The notes: a model not told the origin generated them from the letters alone. Shown: positions 24,969-34,124, numbered from the stretch's first letter. The stretch is 64,000 nt of DNA from SIG437 sp045648985 (GCA_045648985.1 JAZROZ010000032.1:1-64000); one strand, 5' to 3'. Made by a program: numbers and translations.

Positions 24969-26450
24969 TTAGTTATTATTTTTGTAATATTCTTTTACTT
25001 TCGACTGGGCACTGTACTGACGAAGCGAATCAATGTTATTATCAAGCCAGTCTATACGTTTATCTAAAAAAGTTTTAAGCTGTGCTATTGCTTCATCATA
25101 GTTTTTAGGATTTCGTTCAACTTCGCTTAAGATGTTATTTTCAGGAAGAAAGCTATAGCCCCAAACCTCATAATTACGGTCTATGGCCGCTTCTAAATCT
25201 TCTACTGTAGAATCTATAAAGCTATAGAGATATTCTTTAGAAAAATATGTTTTCCTTAGTTCTTTATATCTTTTTATTATTCTGTTTGTAAACTTCTCAT
25301 CTTTTATAAGCATTTCAAACCACAGACGCTCTTGCATCTGGAAAGTATTATGTGGCATTGCCATTTCCTGATACATATCACATGCAGAGTTGAAATCCCA
25401 TACACACATTTTATACAAGCCGTCAGTATCTTTATAAATATAGGTCGAAAATACACCTGCATCATAGTTACATGTTATTTCATTTATTAGAAAATAGTCA
25501 ACAAATGAGCTAGTGTCTATATACTTTTCATATCCGTATGTTCTGTTTGCAAAATCGTATGAATACAGCATTTTTTCAAAAGCCGAAATATCATTTTTAA
25601 TGTTTTCCTTTAGTTCTTCCGTTAAATTTTTCACACCGGGATACACGATTTCGTGCTGATTAATCGTATCCTTTGTATAATTTATATATGGTGAAATAAA
25701 CGTCTCTTTTTCCGAGTCTCCCCAATCAAGCCTGAATAAATATCCGCCGAAAGTGTTATCCTTTTTGTTCACTTCTAAGCCAAGCCTTGCGCCATTTTTC
25801 CCCGCCGTAATTGTTTCCGTCATAACATAAACACCCATATATTCGTCGTTTATAAAGACTTCGCAAAAACGGGCATCAGGGCTATAATCCATTATTTTAC
25901 CTGAGATGGCATACCACATATAGTTTCTTATTAATGTTTTATCGAGGAAAGGTCCATGAAGTGCCCACTCGTGATGTGCATCCATTCCTAAAATTTCCTG
26001 AGGGTTGTTTGTTTCATCCGAATTAACAAGCCTTATAAAATAGTTTTTCTTATCAAAAGATCTTGATGAATGACCACGCACACGGATTTTTATATCACTT
26101 GAACTTTTGACCTTGTCTGTTATATGGTTGTTTGCGCCATTATTTTCAATTATCTCAATTTTCCCCGAAACTGTTGTAGCTTCGTCTTCTCCCGTTGTGT
26201 AGCCTACTATTCCATAAAGCTCACTGATTATCGGAGCACCAGGAATATCGTTTCTTTGCGTATCAATTTTTACAATTGGAAGATGGGTACACAGCTTGTC
26301 TTTATCATGAGTAAGACATGCGCTTTGAGCATCTGCCATGACGTATTTAGCATCGTTTTTTATGCTATTTCCTGAAAAAACGAAGCATATGACAAAAACA
26401 AGCAAAACTGAAATTAAAACAGACGTTAGCCCAATCAATTTATATTTCAA
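24969..26450 (-). CDS. CotH-family kinase
   Basis: A 493-residue CotH-type protein with an N-terminal signal-anchor (LISVLLVFVICFVFSG). Core motifs are KIRVRGHSSRSFDKKNYFI (~118-136, nucleotide-binding), LHGPFLDKTLIRNYMWY, FCEVFINDEYMGVYVMTE, a NEITCNYDAG stretch, and the catalytic WDFNSACDM (~335). CotH proteins are atypical kinases that phosphorylate coat proteins in Bacillus, and relatives sit on the surface of other bacteria. It starts at TTG with AAGGAG upstream. It heads a group with a glycosidase-like protein and DUF4956. Whether it acts in sporulation or on vegetative envelope is open. Confidence 0.88.
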   Translation of the reverse strand: MKYKLIGLTSVLISVLLVFVICFVFSGNSIKNDAKYVMADAQSACLTHDKDKLCTHLPIVKIDTQRNDIPGAPIISELYGIVGYTTGEDEATTVSGKIEIIENNGANNHITDKVKSSSDIKIRVRGHSSRSFDKKNYFIRLVNSDETNNPQEILGMDAHHEWALHGPFLDKTLIRNYMWYAISGKIMDYSPDARFCEVFINDEYMGVYVMTETITAGKNGARLGLEVNKKDNTFGGYLFRLDWGDSEKETFISPYINYTKDTINQHEIVYPGVKNLTEELKENIKNDISAFEKMLYSYDFANRTYGYEKYIDTSSFVDYFLINEITCNYDAGVFSTYIYKDTDGLYKMCVWDFNSACDMYQEMAMPHNTFQMQERLWFEMLIKDEKFTNRIIKRYKELRKTYFSKEYLYSFIDSTVEDLEAAIDRNYEVWGYSFLPENNILSEVERNPKNYDEAIAQLKTFLDKRIDWLDNNIDSLRQYSAQSKVKEYYKNNN

Positions 26451-26557
26451 TGCAATAAACTCCTTTTTAACCGAAGTATTATCTTTTAATTAATATCTTA
26501 AACAGTATATCAAAAATGCTCATATTTTGTCAATAGAACAACATTGTTTAAAAAAGA

Positions 26558-26589
26558 GGATGTTTAAAAAATCTGACTTTTAAACATCC
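26558..26589 (-). terminator. Terminator after spoVM
   Basis: GGATGTTTAAAA (26558-26569) and TTTTAAACATCC (26578-26589) form a perfect 12-bp stem with an 8-base loop; on the minus strand it is followed by CTCTTTTTT. It lies 12 bases beyond the spoVM stop. Confidence 0.85.
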
Positions 26590-26600
26590 CCTTTTTTCTT

Positions 26601-26672
26601 TTATTTCATTTTAAGTACTGCTTTTAAAAGCCCTGTAATCATCTTTGGACATTTGATAACTTTAATTTTCAT
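26601..26672 (-). CDS. spoVM: Stage V sporulation protein M
   Basis: A 23-residue peptide, MKIKVIKCPKMITGLLKAV..KMK. It aligns with B. subtilis SpoVM (26 residues, MKFYTIKLPKFLGGIVRAML...): the same MK-x2-x-IK-x-PK start, glycine, and amphipathic helix. SpoVM inserts in the convex mother-cell membrane around the forespore and anchors SpoIVA, the coat base. GAAAGGAACG is correctly placed before ATG, and a strong terminator follows. It is preceded by a 47-residue membrane protein with 13 bases between, so the two form one operon. Confidence 0.85.
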   Translation of the reverse strand: MKIKVIKCPKMITGLLKAVLKMK

Positions 26673-26685
26673 AACACGTTCCTTT

Positions 26686-26829
26686 CTAGCTGCATAACCA
26701 GCAAAATGCTATAAATAGAATAAGAGCACCCTCTAAAATAACAAGAAAGAAAGGCGGCAGAAAAAGTCCTGCAAAGACGCCAATGCAAAATGCGGCAGCG
26801 AGTGCTCCCCAAAGTTTGAATTTAAGCAA
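26686..26829 (-). CDS. 47-residue membrane protein upstream of spoVM
   Basis: From a TTG at 26829 the frame codes for MLKFKLWGALAAAFCIGVF... LFLPPFFLVILEGALIL... and ends CWLCS. It contains two hydrophobic helices joined by a P-P turn, with a lysine-rich start. AAAGGGAAGTGG lies upstream and a sigma-E-like promoter lies 16 bases before the start. It is not a known sporulation gene to me. Its tight linkage to spoVM suggests expression in the mother cell during engulfment and a membrane role there. The TTG start is supported by spacing and by the absence of any in-frame ATG. Confidence 0.6.
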   Translation of the reverse strand: MLKFKLWGALAAAFCIGVFAGLFLPPFFLVILEGALILFIAFCWLCS

Positions 26830-26844
26830 TATACCACTTCCCTT

Positions 26845-26875
26845 TCCGTATGCTCTATAACACCATATTATTCAC
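26845..26875 (-). promoter_or_regulatory. Sigma-E-like promoter of the small ORF-spoVM operon
   Basis: On the minus strand GTGAATAAT (26867-26875) and CATACGGA (26845-26852) are 14 bases apart, resembling sigma-E elements. spoVM is a sigma-E gene in Bacillus, so the match is in the expected place. Confidence 0.45.
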
Positions 26876-26944
26876 TTTCAAAAATTGTGTTACTTTCATT
26901 TTTCATCTCATATATTTTTACAAAACGTTTAGGAGAGATTTAAA

Positions 26945-28444
26945 TTGCACAAAAAGAGATTTATTGCAAATGCCGCCATAATGTCTGCTACATCACTTTT
27001 AATGAACATAGTCGGCATTTCTTTTAATGTATATATATCAAACAAAATAGGTGCATCAGGTGTTGGTCTTTTTCAGCTTATAATGTCTGTTTATGGTTTT
27101 AGTGTTACACTTGCATCTTCAGGAATAAACTTAGCTGCAACACGTCTTATTGCAGATGAGATTGCCATTTCTCAAAAAAATGCGGCATCTTATATTATGA
27201 AAAGATGTATTTTTTATTCTTTTTGCTTTGGTATGCTTTCCTTTATGCTGTTATTTTTCGGCGCAGATTTTATTGCTGAGAACTTACTTTGTGACGTGCG
27301 CGCCATCTCATCTTTAAAAGCACTTAGTATAAGTATGCCGCCAATTGCGATGTCTTCAGCTATGAGTGGATATTTTATGGCGACAAGACGGATTATCAAA
27401 AGCTCTTCTGCGCAGATTTTTGAACAAATAATTAAAATATGTGTAACAATTCTAGCTCTTGAGATGTATGCAGATCGTGGTATAGAATACGCGTGTTTAT
27501 GTATGGTAGCAGGCGGAAGTTTTGCTGAGATTTCATCTTTTTTATTTATGTTTATTCTATATAAAACAGATAAAAGGAGATATAACTCAAAGAAAACAAA
27601 AAAAGATGCATATCCTGCTATTTTTAAAATCGCTGTTCCAATCGCACTGAGTGCTTATCTTCGCTCTGCACTTGTGACAATCGAGCATATTTTGATTCCT
27701 CGCGGGCTAAAAAAATCAGGAATGGATAATGAAACTGCATTAAAATGTTATGGTACTATTCACGGAATGGCTATTCCGCTCCTTTTATTTCCGTCAAGTG
27801 TTTTAAAATCACTTTCAGGTCTTTTAGTACCTGAGCTTTCAGAGTGTATGACCTTAGGTCGCAAACGTCAGATTAACCATATCGTTTCAAAAATGTTTAA
27901 AAATACTTTACTTTTTTCAATTTGCTTAAGCGGTATATTTTATTGTTTTGCAGAAGAAATTGGAACCTTAGTTTATAAAAGCAGTGCCGTAACATTATAT
28001 ATAAGGCTTTTAGCACCGCTATCTGTTGTAATGTATGTTGATGGTATTGTTGACGGAATGTTAAAGGGGTTAAATCAACAACTGAATTCTATGATGTATA
28101 ATATAATTGATTCATTAGTTAGTATTTTATCAATTCTTATTCTTTTGCCGCGTTTTGCAGGCGGCGGATATATTGCTTCAATATATATAGCAGAGCTTTT
28201 AAATGCTTTTTTAAGCTTAAATAGACTAATAAAAATAACTGATTTTAAAGTTGACTACATAAAATGGATATTTATTCCTACTGTCTCAATTTATGGCGCA
28301 GGAAGCGTTATCAGGCTTATTTTAAAATTTTGTATTTCAAATTACATATTAAGTATACCCCTGCTTATATTTCAAATTTTATCTTGCCTCATCATATATG
28401 CTATTCTTCTATATATTTTTACATCAAACTTCACCGTCATATAA
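26945..28444 (+). CDS. spoVB: Stage V sporulation protein B / MurJ-like flippase
   Basis: A 499-residue protein with 14 predicted membrane segments of the MOP superfamily. The N-terminus (MHKKRFIANAAIMSATSLLM ... NKIGASGVGLFQLIMSVYGF) and the ATRLIADE loop are typical of SpoVB, which is needed for spore cortex, probably as a lipid II flippase. The start is TTG with AGGAGAG 8 bases upstream. It diverges from the spoVM operon and converges on spoIIR, supporting a sporulation role over a general polysaccharide flippase. Confidence 0.8.
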   Translation: MHKKRFIANAAIMSATSLLMNIVGISFNVYISNKIGASGVGLFQLIMSVYGFSVTLASSGINLAATRLIADEIAISQKNAASYIMKRCIFYSFCFGMLSFMLLFFGADFIAENLLCDVRAISSLKALSISMPPIAMSSAMSGYFMATRRIIKSSSAQIFEQIIKICVTILALEMYADRGIEYACLCMVAGGSFAEISSFLFMFILYKTDKRRYNSKKTKKDAYPAIFKIAVPIALSAYLRSALVTIEHILIPRGLKKSGMDNETALKCYGTIHGMAIPLLLFPSSVLKSLSGLLVPELSECMTLGRKRQINHIVSKMFKNTLLFSICLSGIFYCFAEEIGTLVYKSSAVTLYIRLLAPLSVVMYVDGIVDGMLKGLNQQLNSMMYNIIDSLVSILSILILLPRFAGGGYIASIYIAELLNAFLSLNRLIKITDFKVDYIKWIFIPTVSIYGAGSVIRLILKFCISNYILSIPLLIFQILSCLIIYAILLYIFTSNFTVI

Positions 28445-28474
28445 AAGCACAGAGAGACTTAATTTCTGTGCTTT
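28444..28474. terminator. Bidirectional terminator between spoVB and spoIIR
   Basis: AAAGCACAGA (28444-28453) pairs with TCTGTGCTTT (28465-28474). The right arm lies inside the last codons of spoIIR, so the two convergent genes share an overlapping terminator. Confidence 0.7.
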
Positions 28475-29043
28475 AGTTTCTGCCACAGCTCTACTATCTT
28501 AAAGGAAGCTTTAAATTTTATCTCATCGCTTTCTATCATGTGGAAATTATCTTCTTTCATACTGCTCTTTAAGTTATTAATCTCGTTTTTATCTAAAGAG
28601 CCCTTTATACTTCCCCTAAAGCAAAGCGGCGGATACATTACACACCACCAGTTGTCACCGACTGCATCACCTATAAGTACCCTTACTGCATTGTATTCTC
28701 CTGCAGGTAATGTAATATTTTCATATGATTTTGTGGGAAAATAATATTTTCCGCAAACTACTTTTACATTATAATCATATCCGCTCTTTTTAATCTCATC
28801 TGTGCATATGCTCTCAATTTCTTTTAGATGAAGTTCATTTAAAGAATTTGAATTGACTTCTTTTAAAATTCTGTCTCTGACGCTGAGCTTAAGCTTTTGA
28901 TCGCCAGCTTCATTACTGTTTGCAACTATATGAAGTCTGATTATATCAGATGAAATATCATCAACTGCAGATTCAGAAACTAATGCAGGACCAAGCGTAA
29001 TTAAAAGACCTAAAATCAGTGATAAAACAAATTTATTTTTCAT
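28459..29043 (-). CDS. spoIIR: Stage II sporulation protein R
   Basis: A 194-residue secreted protein starting at the ATG at 29043 behind GAGGAGGA; an upstream TTG overlaps that site and is rejected. A signal peptide (KFVLSLILGLLITLGPALVSES) is followed by the SpoIIR signatures IIRLHIVANSNEAGDQKLKL, VRDRIL, PAGEYNAVRVLIG and GDNWWCVMYPPLCF. SpoIIR is made in the forespore under sigma-F and signals across the septum to SpoIIGA, which activates sigma-E. The assignment is firm. Confidence 0.95.
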   Translation of the reverse strand: MKNKFVLSLILGLLITLGPALVSESAVDDISSDIIRLHIVANSNEAGDQKLKLSVRDRILKEVNSNSLNELHLKEIESICTDEIKKSGYDYNVKVVCGKYYFPTKSYENITLPAGEYNAVRVLIGDAVGDNWWCVMYPPLCFRGSIKGSLDKNEINNLKSSMKEDNFHMIESDEIKFKASFKIVELWQKLKHRN

Positions 29044-29169
29044 AATCTTCCTCCTCAATAAAAAATTGCCAATTTTGGCAGATTTAAATTATTTTTTTGT
29101 CACGTAAAGAGTATTGACAAGATAATATTTTTTATACTGTCGTCAAGGCTTATATTAAATACTTTTTTC

Positions 29170-29198
29170 TTGATTTCAATATAATAATATGGTATAAT
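29170..29198 (+). promoter_or_regulatory. Sigma-A promoter of the rnf operon
   Basis: TTGATT (29170-29175) and TATAAT (29193-29198) are 17 bases apart, 47 bases before rnfC. The divergent gap to spoIIR is 202 bases and shows nothing else I can name. Confidence 0.8.
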
Positions 29199-29245
29199 AA
29201 TTTTGATAAGTTTTATAAATTTTATCAGATGTAAGGGGAAAAGCC

Positions 29246-30583
29246 ATGAGAAAATTCACATTTAAAGGGGGCATACACCCCGATGACAATAAAATCTTAA
29301 CAAATCGCATACCAATTAAGACGATTGAAGCTCCGCAGTTTTTATATTTTCCGCTTAGCCAACACATAGGTGCACCTGCTAAACCTATTGTGTCTGTTGG
29401 CGATTATGTGAAAATGTATGATAAAATTGCTGACTCAAATGAATTCTTAAGTGCTCCTATCCATTCATCCGTTTCAGGAACTGTAATAAGTGTTGGTATG
29501 CATCCGCATCCGTCAGGCGTCGAGAAAGAAACAATAATAATAGAAAACGACTGGCTTTATAAAAAGGGAGAGCCAATAAATACTAAGTCTTTAGATGAGT
29601 TATCCCCTGATGAAATAGTAAAAATTGTTAGAGATGCAGGCATTGTCGGAATGGGCGGTGCATCTTTTCCAACTCATGCCAAACTTAGTCCATCACCTGA
29701 TAAAAAGATTGAATACATAATCATTAATGGAGCTGAGTGCGAGCCATATCTCACATCAGACCACAGAGTAATGCTTGAAACACCCGAAGTTGTGCTTTCG
29801 GGAATAAAGTGTGTTATGAAGGTTTTTTCTCTCAGCAGGGCATATATTGCTATTGAAGAAAATAAAGCTGACGCTATTGCTAAAATGAAAGAAAAAGCCT
29901 TGAATTTTCCGGGAATTGAAGTTGTTACTTTAAAAAAGAAATATCCACAAGGCTCAGAAAAGCATCTTATTTATGCCGTTACAAAACGAAAAGTCCCGTC
30001 AGGAAAGCTCCCTATGGATGTATCGTGTGTTGTTTTAAATATAGATACAGTTTCGGCAATTTCAAGGGCAATATTTGAGGGTATCCCGCTTACAAGACGA
30101 ATTGTAACAATGACAGGCTCAGGCATTAATAATCCTGCAAACTATGCAGTTCCGCTTGGTACTTTATATAGCCACGTCATTGAAGTCTCAGGCGGCATAA
30201 AAGATAGCACTTCAAAAGTTATAGTTGGCGGTCCTATGATGGGAAATGCAGTATTTTCGACTGAATATCCAGTTATGAAAAATACATCTTGTCTTCTCTT
30301 TTTGGAGGATAAAGATGCCAGCGTCCCTGATGAGTCTGCCTGTATCAGATGCTCTAAATGTGTAAACTGTTGCCCTATGGGATTACTTCCTTTAGAGCTT
30401 TATACGTATTCAAAAACGGAAAACATTGAAGCTTTGCAAAAATATAATATTTTAGACTGTGTTGAATGTGGCAGTTGCTCATATATCTGTCCTGCCAAAC
30501 GTCAGCTCATACAAACAATCAGAACAGGAAAGCAGAGTCTTATAAAAAGACGTCAGGCTGAAAAGGAGAAAAACAATGGATAA
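29246..30583 (+). CDS. rnfC: Rnf complex subunit C
   Basis: A 445-residue peripheral subunit of the ferredoxin:NAD+ oxidoreductase Rnf, the likely NADH/FMN-binding part. Motifs are GMGGASFPTHAKL (~132), INGAECEPYLTSDHRVML (~155), an SLBB-like region and two C-terminal 4Fe-4S sites, CIRCSKCVNCCPMG (~368) and CVECGSCSYICPAKR (~407). Gene order C-D-G-E-A-B is the clostridial one. rnfD overlaps its end by 8 bases. GTAAGGGGAA precedes ATG. Confidence 0.96.
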   Translation: MRKFTFKGGIHPDDNKILTNRIPIKTIEAPQFLYFPLSQHIGAPAKPIVSVGDYVKMYDKIADSNEFLSAPIHSSVSGTVISVGMHPHPSGVEKETIIIENDWLYKKGEPINTKSLDELSPDEIVKIVRDAGIVGMGGASFPTHAKLSPSPDKKIEYIIINGAECEPYLTSDHRVMLETPEVVLSGIKCVMKVFSLSRAYIAIEENKADAIAKMKEKALNFPGIEVVTLKKKYPQGSEKHLIYAVTKRKVPSGKLPMDVSCVVLNIDTVSAISRAIFEGIPLTRRIVTMTGSGINNPANYAVPLGTLYSHVIEVSGGIKDSTSKVIVGGPMMGNAVFSTEYPVMKNTSCLLFLEDKDASVPDESACIRCSKCVNCCPMGLLPLELYTYSKTENIEALQKYNILDCVECGSCSYICPAKRQLIQTIRTGKQSLIKRRQAEKEKNNG

Positions 30584-31553
30584 AATGACTTTCACTGTTT
30601 CATCATCACCACATATAAGATCAAAAAGAACAACACAAAACATAATGGCTGATGTTATCATCGCCTTAATCCCTGCTCTTTTAGCAGGAATAGTGTTTTT
30701 TGGAATAAGAGCATTATTTATGACTCTCTTTTCCGTTTTTTTCTGTGTTCTATTTGAATATATATGGCAAAAGGTATGCAAAAAAAATATTACGACAGGT
30801 GATTTGAGCGCGGTTGTAACCGGTATACTTCTTTCTTTTTCACTACCTGTTACTGCACCTTTCTGGATTATTATATTAGGTGCATTTTTTTCAATTATAA
30901 TTGTAAAGCAGTTTTTTGGCGGAATTGGATGTAATTTCTTAAATCCTGCGCTGGCCGGCAGAGCTTTTTTGCTTGCATCATGGCCTGTTATTATGACAAA
31001 ATACGTATCTCCATTTACTACAGGTTTTTCTGTATCTGCAGATATCGTGACATCTGCAACACCGCTTGCAATCCTTAAAAGCGGAGTTTATTCATACATA
31101 CCGTCTTTAAACAATATGTTTTTGGGAAACATTGGAGGCTCAATTGGTGAGACTTCCGCCTTGGCTTTAATCATCGGCGGAATATATCTTGTTGTAAGAA
31201 AAGTTATAAGCTTGCGAATTCCTGTAAGCTATATCGGTACTGTAGCTGCACTTTCATTTATATTTGGTTATAATGGTTTATCGCAAGCTGACAGTATGCT
31301 TTACAGCATTTTAGGCGGCAGTCTCCTTTTAGGTGCAATATTTATGGCAACAGATTATGTCACAAGTCCAGTTACACCAAAAGGTCAGATTGTAATGGGA
31401 ATAGGATGCGGAATTTTAACCTTCTTCATACGAAAACTTGGTGCATACCCCGAGGGCGTTACATATGCAATTCTGCTTATGAATATAGCTACACCGCTTA
31501 TTGATAAATATATTCAGCCAAAAAGATTTGGAAGTTCAAAGAAAGGCAGGTAA
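30576..31553 (+). CDS. rnfD: Rnf complex subunit D
   Basis: A 325-residue integral membrane subunit with about nine segments and a covalent-FMN threonine site in TSATPLAILKSG (~155). Other family features are SSPHIRSKRTTQNIM at the start, ALAGRAFLLASWP and MATDYVTSPVTPKGQ. With RnfG it carries electrons through the membrane domain that pumps Na+ or H+. AAAGGAG lies inside the end of rnfC. Confidence 0.95.
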   Translation: MDKMTFTVSSSPHIRSKRTTQNIMADVIIALIPALLAGIVFFGIRALFMTLFSVFFCVLFEYIWQKVCKKNITTGDLSAVVTGILLSFSLPVTAPFWIIILGAFFSIIIVKQFFGGIGCNFLNPALAGRAFLLASWPVIMTKYVSPFTTGFSVSADIVTSATPLAILKSGVYSYIPSLNNMFLGNIGGSIGETSALALIIGGIYLVVRKVISLRIPVSYIGTVAALSFIFGYNGLSQADSMLYSILGGSLLLGAIFMATDYVTSPVTPKGQIVMGIGCGILTFFIRKLGAYPEGVTYAILLMNIATPLIDKYIQPKRFGSSKKGR

Positions 31554-31555
31554 AG

Positions 31556-32137
31556 ATGATGCAAAAAACAGAAAGTCCGGTTTTACTTGCAGTTATTCTT
31601 TGTGTTATCACCGCGGCTACTTCTTTACTTTTAGCTTTTTCTAACGATATTACAAAGGACATGATTTCTGAAAATCTACAAAAAGAACAACAACTTGCAC
31701 TAAAAACTGTTTTAGAAGCAGATTCTTACACAGAGCTTGAATTTAATGAAATCAGCACAGTAAAGGCAGTGTATGAAGCAAAAAGTGGCGATGATATAAA
31801 AGGATATTGCATAAACATAACACCATCAGGCTATGGTGGTGAAATTGATATGATGGTCGGTATTACCCCTGACTGTACAGTTACAGGAATTAAAGTAATT
31901 TCAATGTCTGAAACTGCAGGTCTTGGCTCAAAAATACTAAATAGTGATTTTACTGACCAGTTCAAAGATAAAAAAGCAGGTAAGGACAATCCTTTAAATC
32001 TCATAAAAAGCGGCATAGCTAATGAAAATGAGGTTGTCGCAATAACTGGTGCTACTGTTTCATCCACCGCAGTTAAAAACGGTGTAAACGATGCATGTAA
32101 TGCCGTTTCCATGTTAAAGGAGGCAGAAAATGAGTAA
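31556..32137 (+). CDS. rnfG: Rnf complex subunit G
   Basis: A 193-residue subunit with one N-terminal membrane helix (PVLLAVILCVITAATSLLLAF) and an FMN-binding domain facing outwards. GYGGEIDMMVGI, SETAGLGSKI and the covalent flavin motif TGATVSSTAVKNGV (~163-176) are all present. It overlaps rnfE by 8 bases. Confidence 0.95.
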   Translation: MMQKTESPVLLAVILCVITAATSLLLAFSNDITKDMISENLQKEQQLALKTVLEADSYTELEFNEISTVKAVYEAKSGDDIKGYCINITPSGYGGEIDMMVGITPDCTVTGIKVISMSETAGLGSKILNSDFTDQFKDKKAGKDNPLNLIKSGIANENEVVAITGATVSSTAVKNGVNDACNAVSMLKEAENE

Positions 32138-32738
32138 AATAACTGAATTTACAAAAGGACTCATTAAAGAAAATCCTACCTTTGTTCAGCTTTTGGGAAT
32201 GTGCCCTACCCTTGCCGTTACTACGAGTGTATCTAACGGAATTGGCATGGGACTTTCGGCAACAGCAGTTTTAGCTGCATCAAATATTGTAATTTCACTT
32301 CTCAGAAAATTTATCCCAAACAAAATTAGAATTGCATCATACATAGTGGTGATTGCGGGATTTGTAAGTATTGTTGAAATGTTTTTAAAAGCATATCTAC
32401 CCGAACTTTCAAAAACATTGGGCCTTTTTATACCGCTCATCGTAGTAAATTGCATAATATTGGCACGTGCTGAAGCTTTTGCTGCTAAAAATGATGTTTT
32501 AAGCTCTGCTTTGGACGGTCTTGGAATGGGACTTGGTTTTACTGCTGCTTTAATTGTCGTTTCAACAATCAGAGAAATTTTAGGAAACGGAACTTTTTTA
32601 GGTATAAGCGTTTTTGGAGATAACTTTGAACCTGCAACAATGCTAATTCTTCCTCCCGGTGCTTTCATCGTTTTGGGAATAATTTTAGCTGTTATTAATA
32701 TAATCAGCTTAAAAAAAGGAAAAGGAGGCACAAAATAA
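32130..32738 (+). CDS. rnfE: Rnf complex subunit E
   Basis: A 202-residue integral membrane subunit with six segments. NPTFVQLLGMCPTLAVTTS (~16) and GLFIPLIVVNCIILARAEAF (~93) carry the paired cysteines that in Rnf/Nqr bind an Fe-S centre between the RnfA and RnfE halves. AGGAGG precedes the start, which lies within the end of rnfG. Confidence 0.95.
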   Translation: MSKITEFTKGLIKENPTFVQLLGMCPTLAVTTSVSNGIGMGLSATAVLAASNIVISLLRKFIPNKIRIASYIVVIAGFVSIVEMFLKAYLPELSKTLGLFIPLIVVNCIILARAEAFAAKNDVLSSALDGLGMGLGFTAALIVVSTIREILGNGTFLGISVFGDNFEPATMLILPPGAFIVLGIILAVINIISLKKGKGGTK

Positions 32739-33326
32739 ATGAATTTATTTATTGAGCTTTTGCTCCTTTCTCTTTCAACGATACTTGTTAATAACTTTGT
32801 TTTAGTGCAATTTTTAGGATGTTGTCCTTTTTTAGGTGTTTCTAAAAAAGTGGAAACTGCCGTAGGTATGAGTTTAGCCGTAACATTTGTTATGACAATG
32901 GCATCAATCATTACATACTTTGTGCAGACTTATATCCTTGTGGCTTTTAATATTGAATATATGCAAACTGTTGCATTTATCTTGGTTATTGCCGTTTTAG
33001 TACAATTTGTTGAAATGGTATTGGCAAAATTTTTACCTTCACTATATAACAGTCTTGGAATTTATCTTCCTCTTATAACAACAAACTGTGCAGTATTAGG
33101 TGTTGCAATTTCAAATGTACAGAAAGGCTTTGACTTTATTCACTCTGCAGTCTATGGTTTTTCAGGCGGACTTTCTTTTATGCTTGCAATCGTACTTTTT
33201 GCAGGTGTTCGTGAGCGCTTACAAAATGCAGATATACCAAAAGCTTTACAAGGTTTTCCTATTGCTTTAATCACAGCAGGGCTGATTGCAATGGCATTTT
33301 TAGGCTTTTCCGGTATTAAATTTTAA
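32739..33326 (+). CDS. rnfA: Rnf complex subunit A
   Basis: A 195-residue membrane subunit homologous to and inverted relative to RnfE. VNNFVLVQFLGCCPFLGVSK (~17) and LGIYLPLITTNCAVLGVAI (~92) supply the matching cysteines. It begins one base after the rnfE stop codon. Confidence 0.95.
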   Translation: MNLFIELLLLSLSTILVNNFVLVQFLGCCPFLGVSKKVETAVGMSLAVTFVMTMASIITYFVQTYILVAFNIEYMQTVAFILVIAVLVQFVEMVLAKFLPSLYNSLGIYLPLITTNCAVLGVAISNVQKGFDFIHSAVYGFSGGLSFMLAIVLFAGVRERLQNADIPKALQGFPIALITAGLIAMAFLGFSGIKF

Positions 33327-33338
33327 GGAGGTATCCCG

Positions 33339-34124
33339 ATGGAGATTTTTACACCTGTCATAGCTCTTGGAGTTTTAGGTTTAATATTTGGTGCTCTTTT
33401 GGGAGTTGCCGCTAAGAAATTAAAAGTAGAAGTTGACGAAAGAATAGAACAAATCACAGAATTGCTCCCCGGTGCAAACTGCGGCGGATGTGGTTTTGCA
33501 GGCTGTGGTGGTTTAGCAAAGGCAATAATTGAATCTCAAGCTGACTCTTCTTTGTGCAGCAGTTGTAGTGAGGAAAACCTAAAAAAGATTTCCCAAATCA
33601 CAGGAAAATCATCTAAAAAACGTGAAAAACGTATTGCATATGTAATGTGTAGCGGAAAGACAGATATTTGCCAAACCAGGTTTATTTATCAAGGTATAAA
33701 AGATTGTAATTCGGCATTAAGATATGCAAACGGTGCTAAAGCTTGTGACTATGCCTGTCTTGGATATGGTACTTGTGTTAAAGCTTGTAAATTCGGCGCT
33801 CTTTCCATAATTGATGGTATTGCTGCCATTAACCAATCACTTTGCACAGGTTGCGGAGCCTGCATTAAAGTTTGCCCGAGAAATGTAATTAAACTGATAC
33901 CTGACAAAAAAACATCCATTGTTTTATGCTCGTCAAAAGACAGAGGCGCCAAAGTGAAAAACATCTGCTCTGTCGGTTGTATTGGTTGCAGCCTTTGTGT
34001 AAAGGAATGTAAAGAAGATGCTATTACAGTAACTGATAATCTTGCCACAATCGACTATAATAAATGTAATGCGTGCGGCGACTGCATTTTGAAATGTCCT
34101 AAGAAAATAATAACTCTCAAATAA
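33339..34124 (+). CDS. rnfB: Rnf complex subunit B
   Basis: A 261-residue ferredoxin-accepting subunit. An N-terminal membrane helix is followed by the FeS domain ELLPGANCGGCGFAGCGGLAKA (~44) and several 4Fe-4S sites: CDYACLGYGTCVKAC, CTGCGACIKVCPRN, CSVGCIGCSLCVKEC and CNACGDCILKCPKK. The multi-cluster tail is typical of clostridial RnfB. AGGAGG precedes ATG. Confidence 0.95.
   Translation: MEIFTPVIALGVLGLIFGALLGVAAKKLKVEVDERIEQITELLPGANCGGCGFAGCGGLAKAIIESQADSSLCSSCSEENLKKISQITGKSSKKREKRIAYVMCSGKTDICQTRFIYQGIKDCNSALRYANGAKACDYACLGYGTCVKACKFGALSIIDGIAAINQSLCTGCGACIKVCPRNVIKLIPDKKTSIVLCSSKDRGAKVKNICSVGCIGCSLCVKECKEDAITVTDNLATIDYNKCNACGDCILKCPKKIITLK

Noticed and set aside
29113..29140. TTGACA and TATACT upstream of rnfC as its promoter
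   Set aside because: The spacing is only about 13 bases; TTGATT/TATAAT at 29170-29198 with 17 bases is far better.
32186..32911. 241-codon minus-strand frame opposite rnfE and rnfA
   Set aside because: It lies antisense to two conserved Rnf membrane genes and has the composition of a reversed membrane protein.
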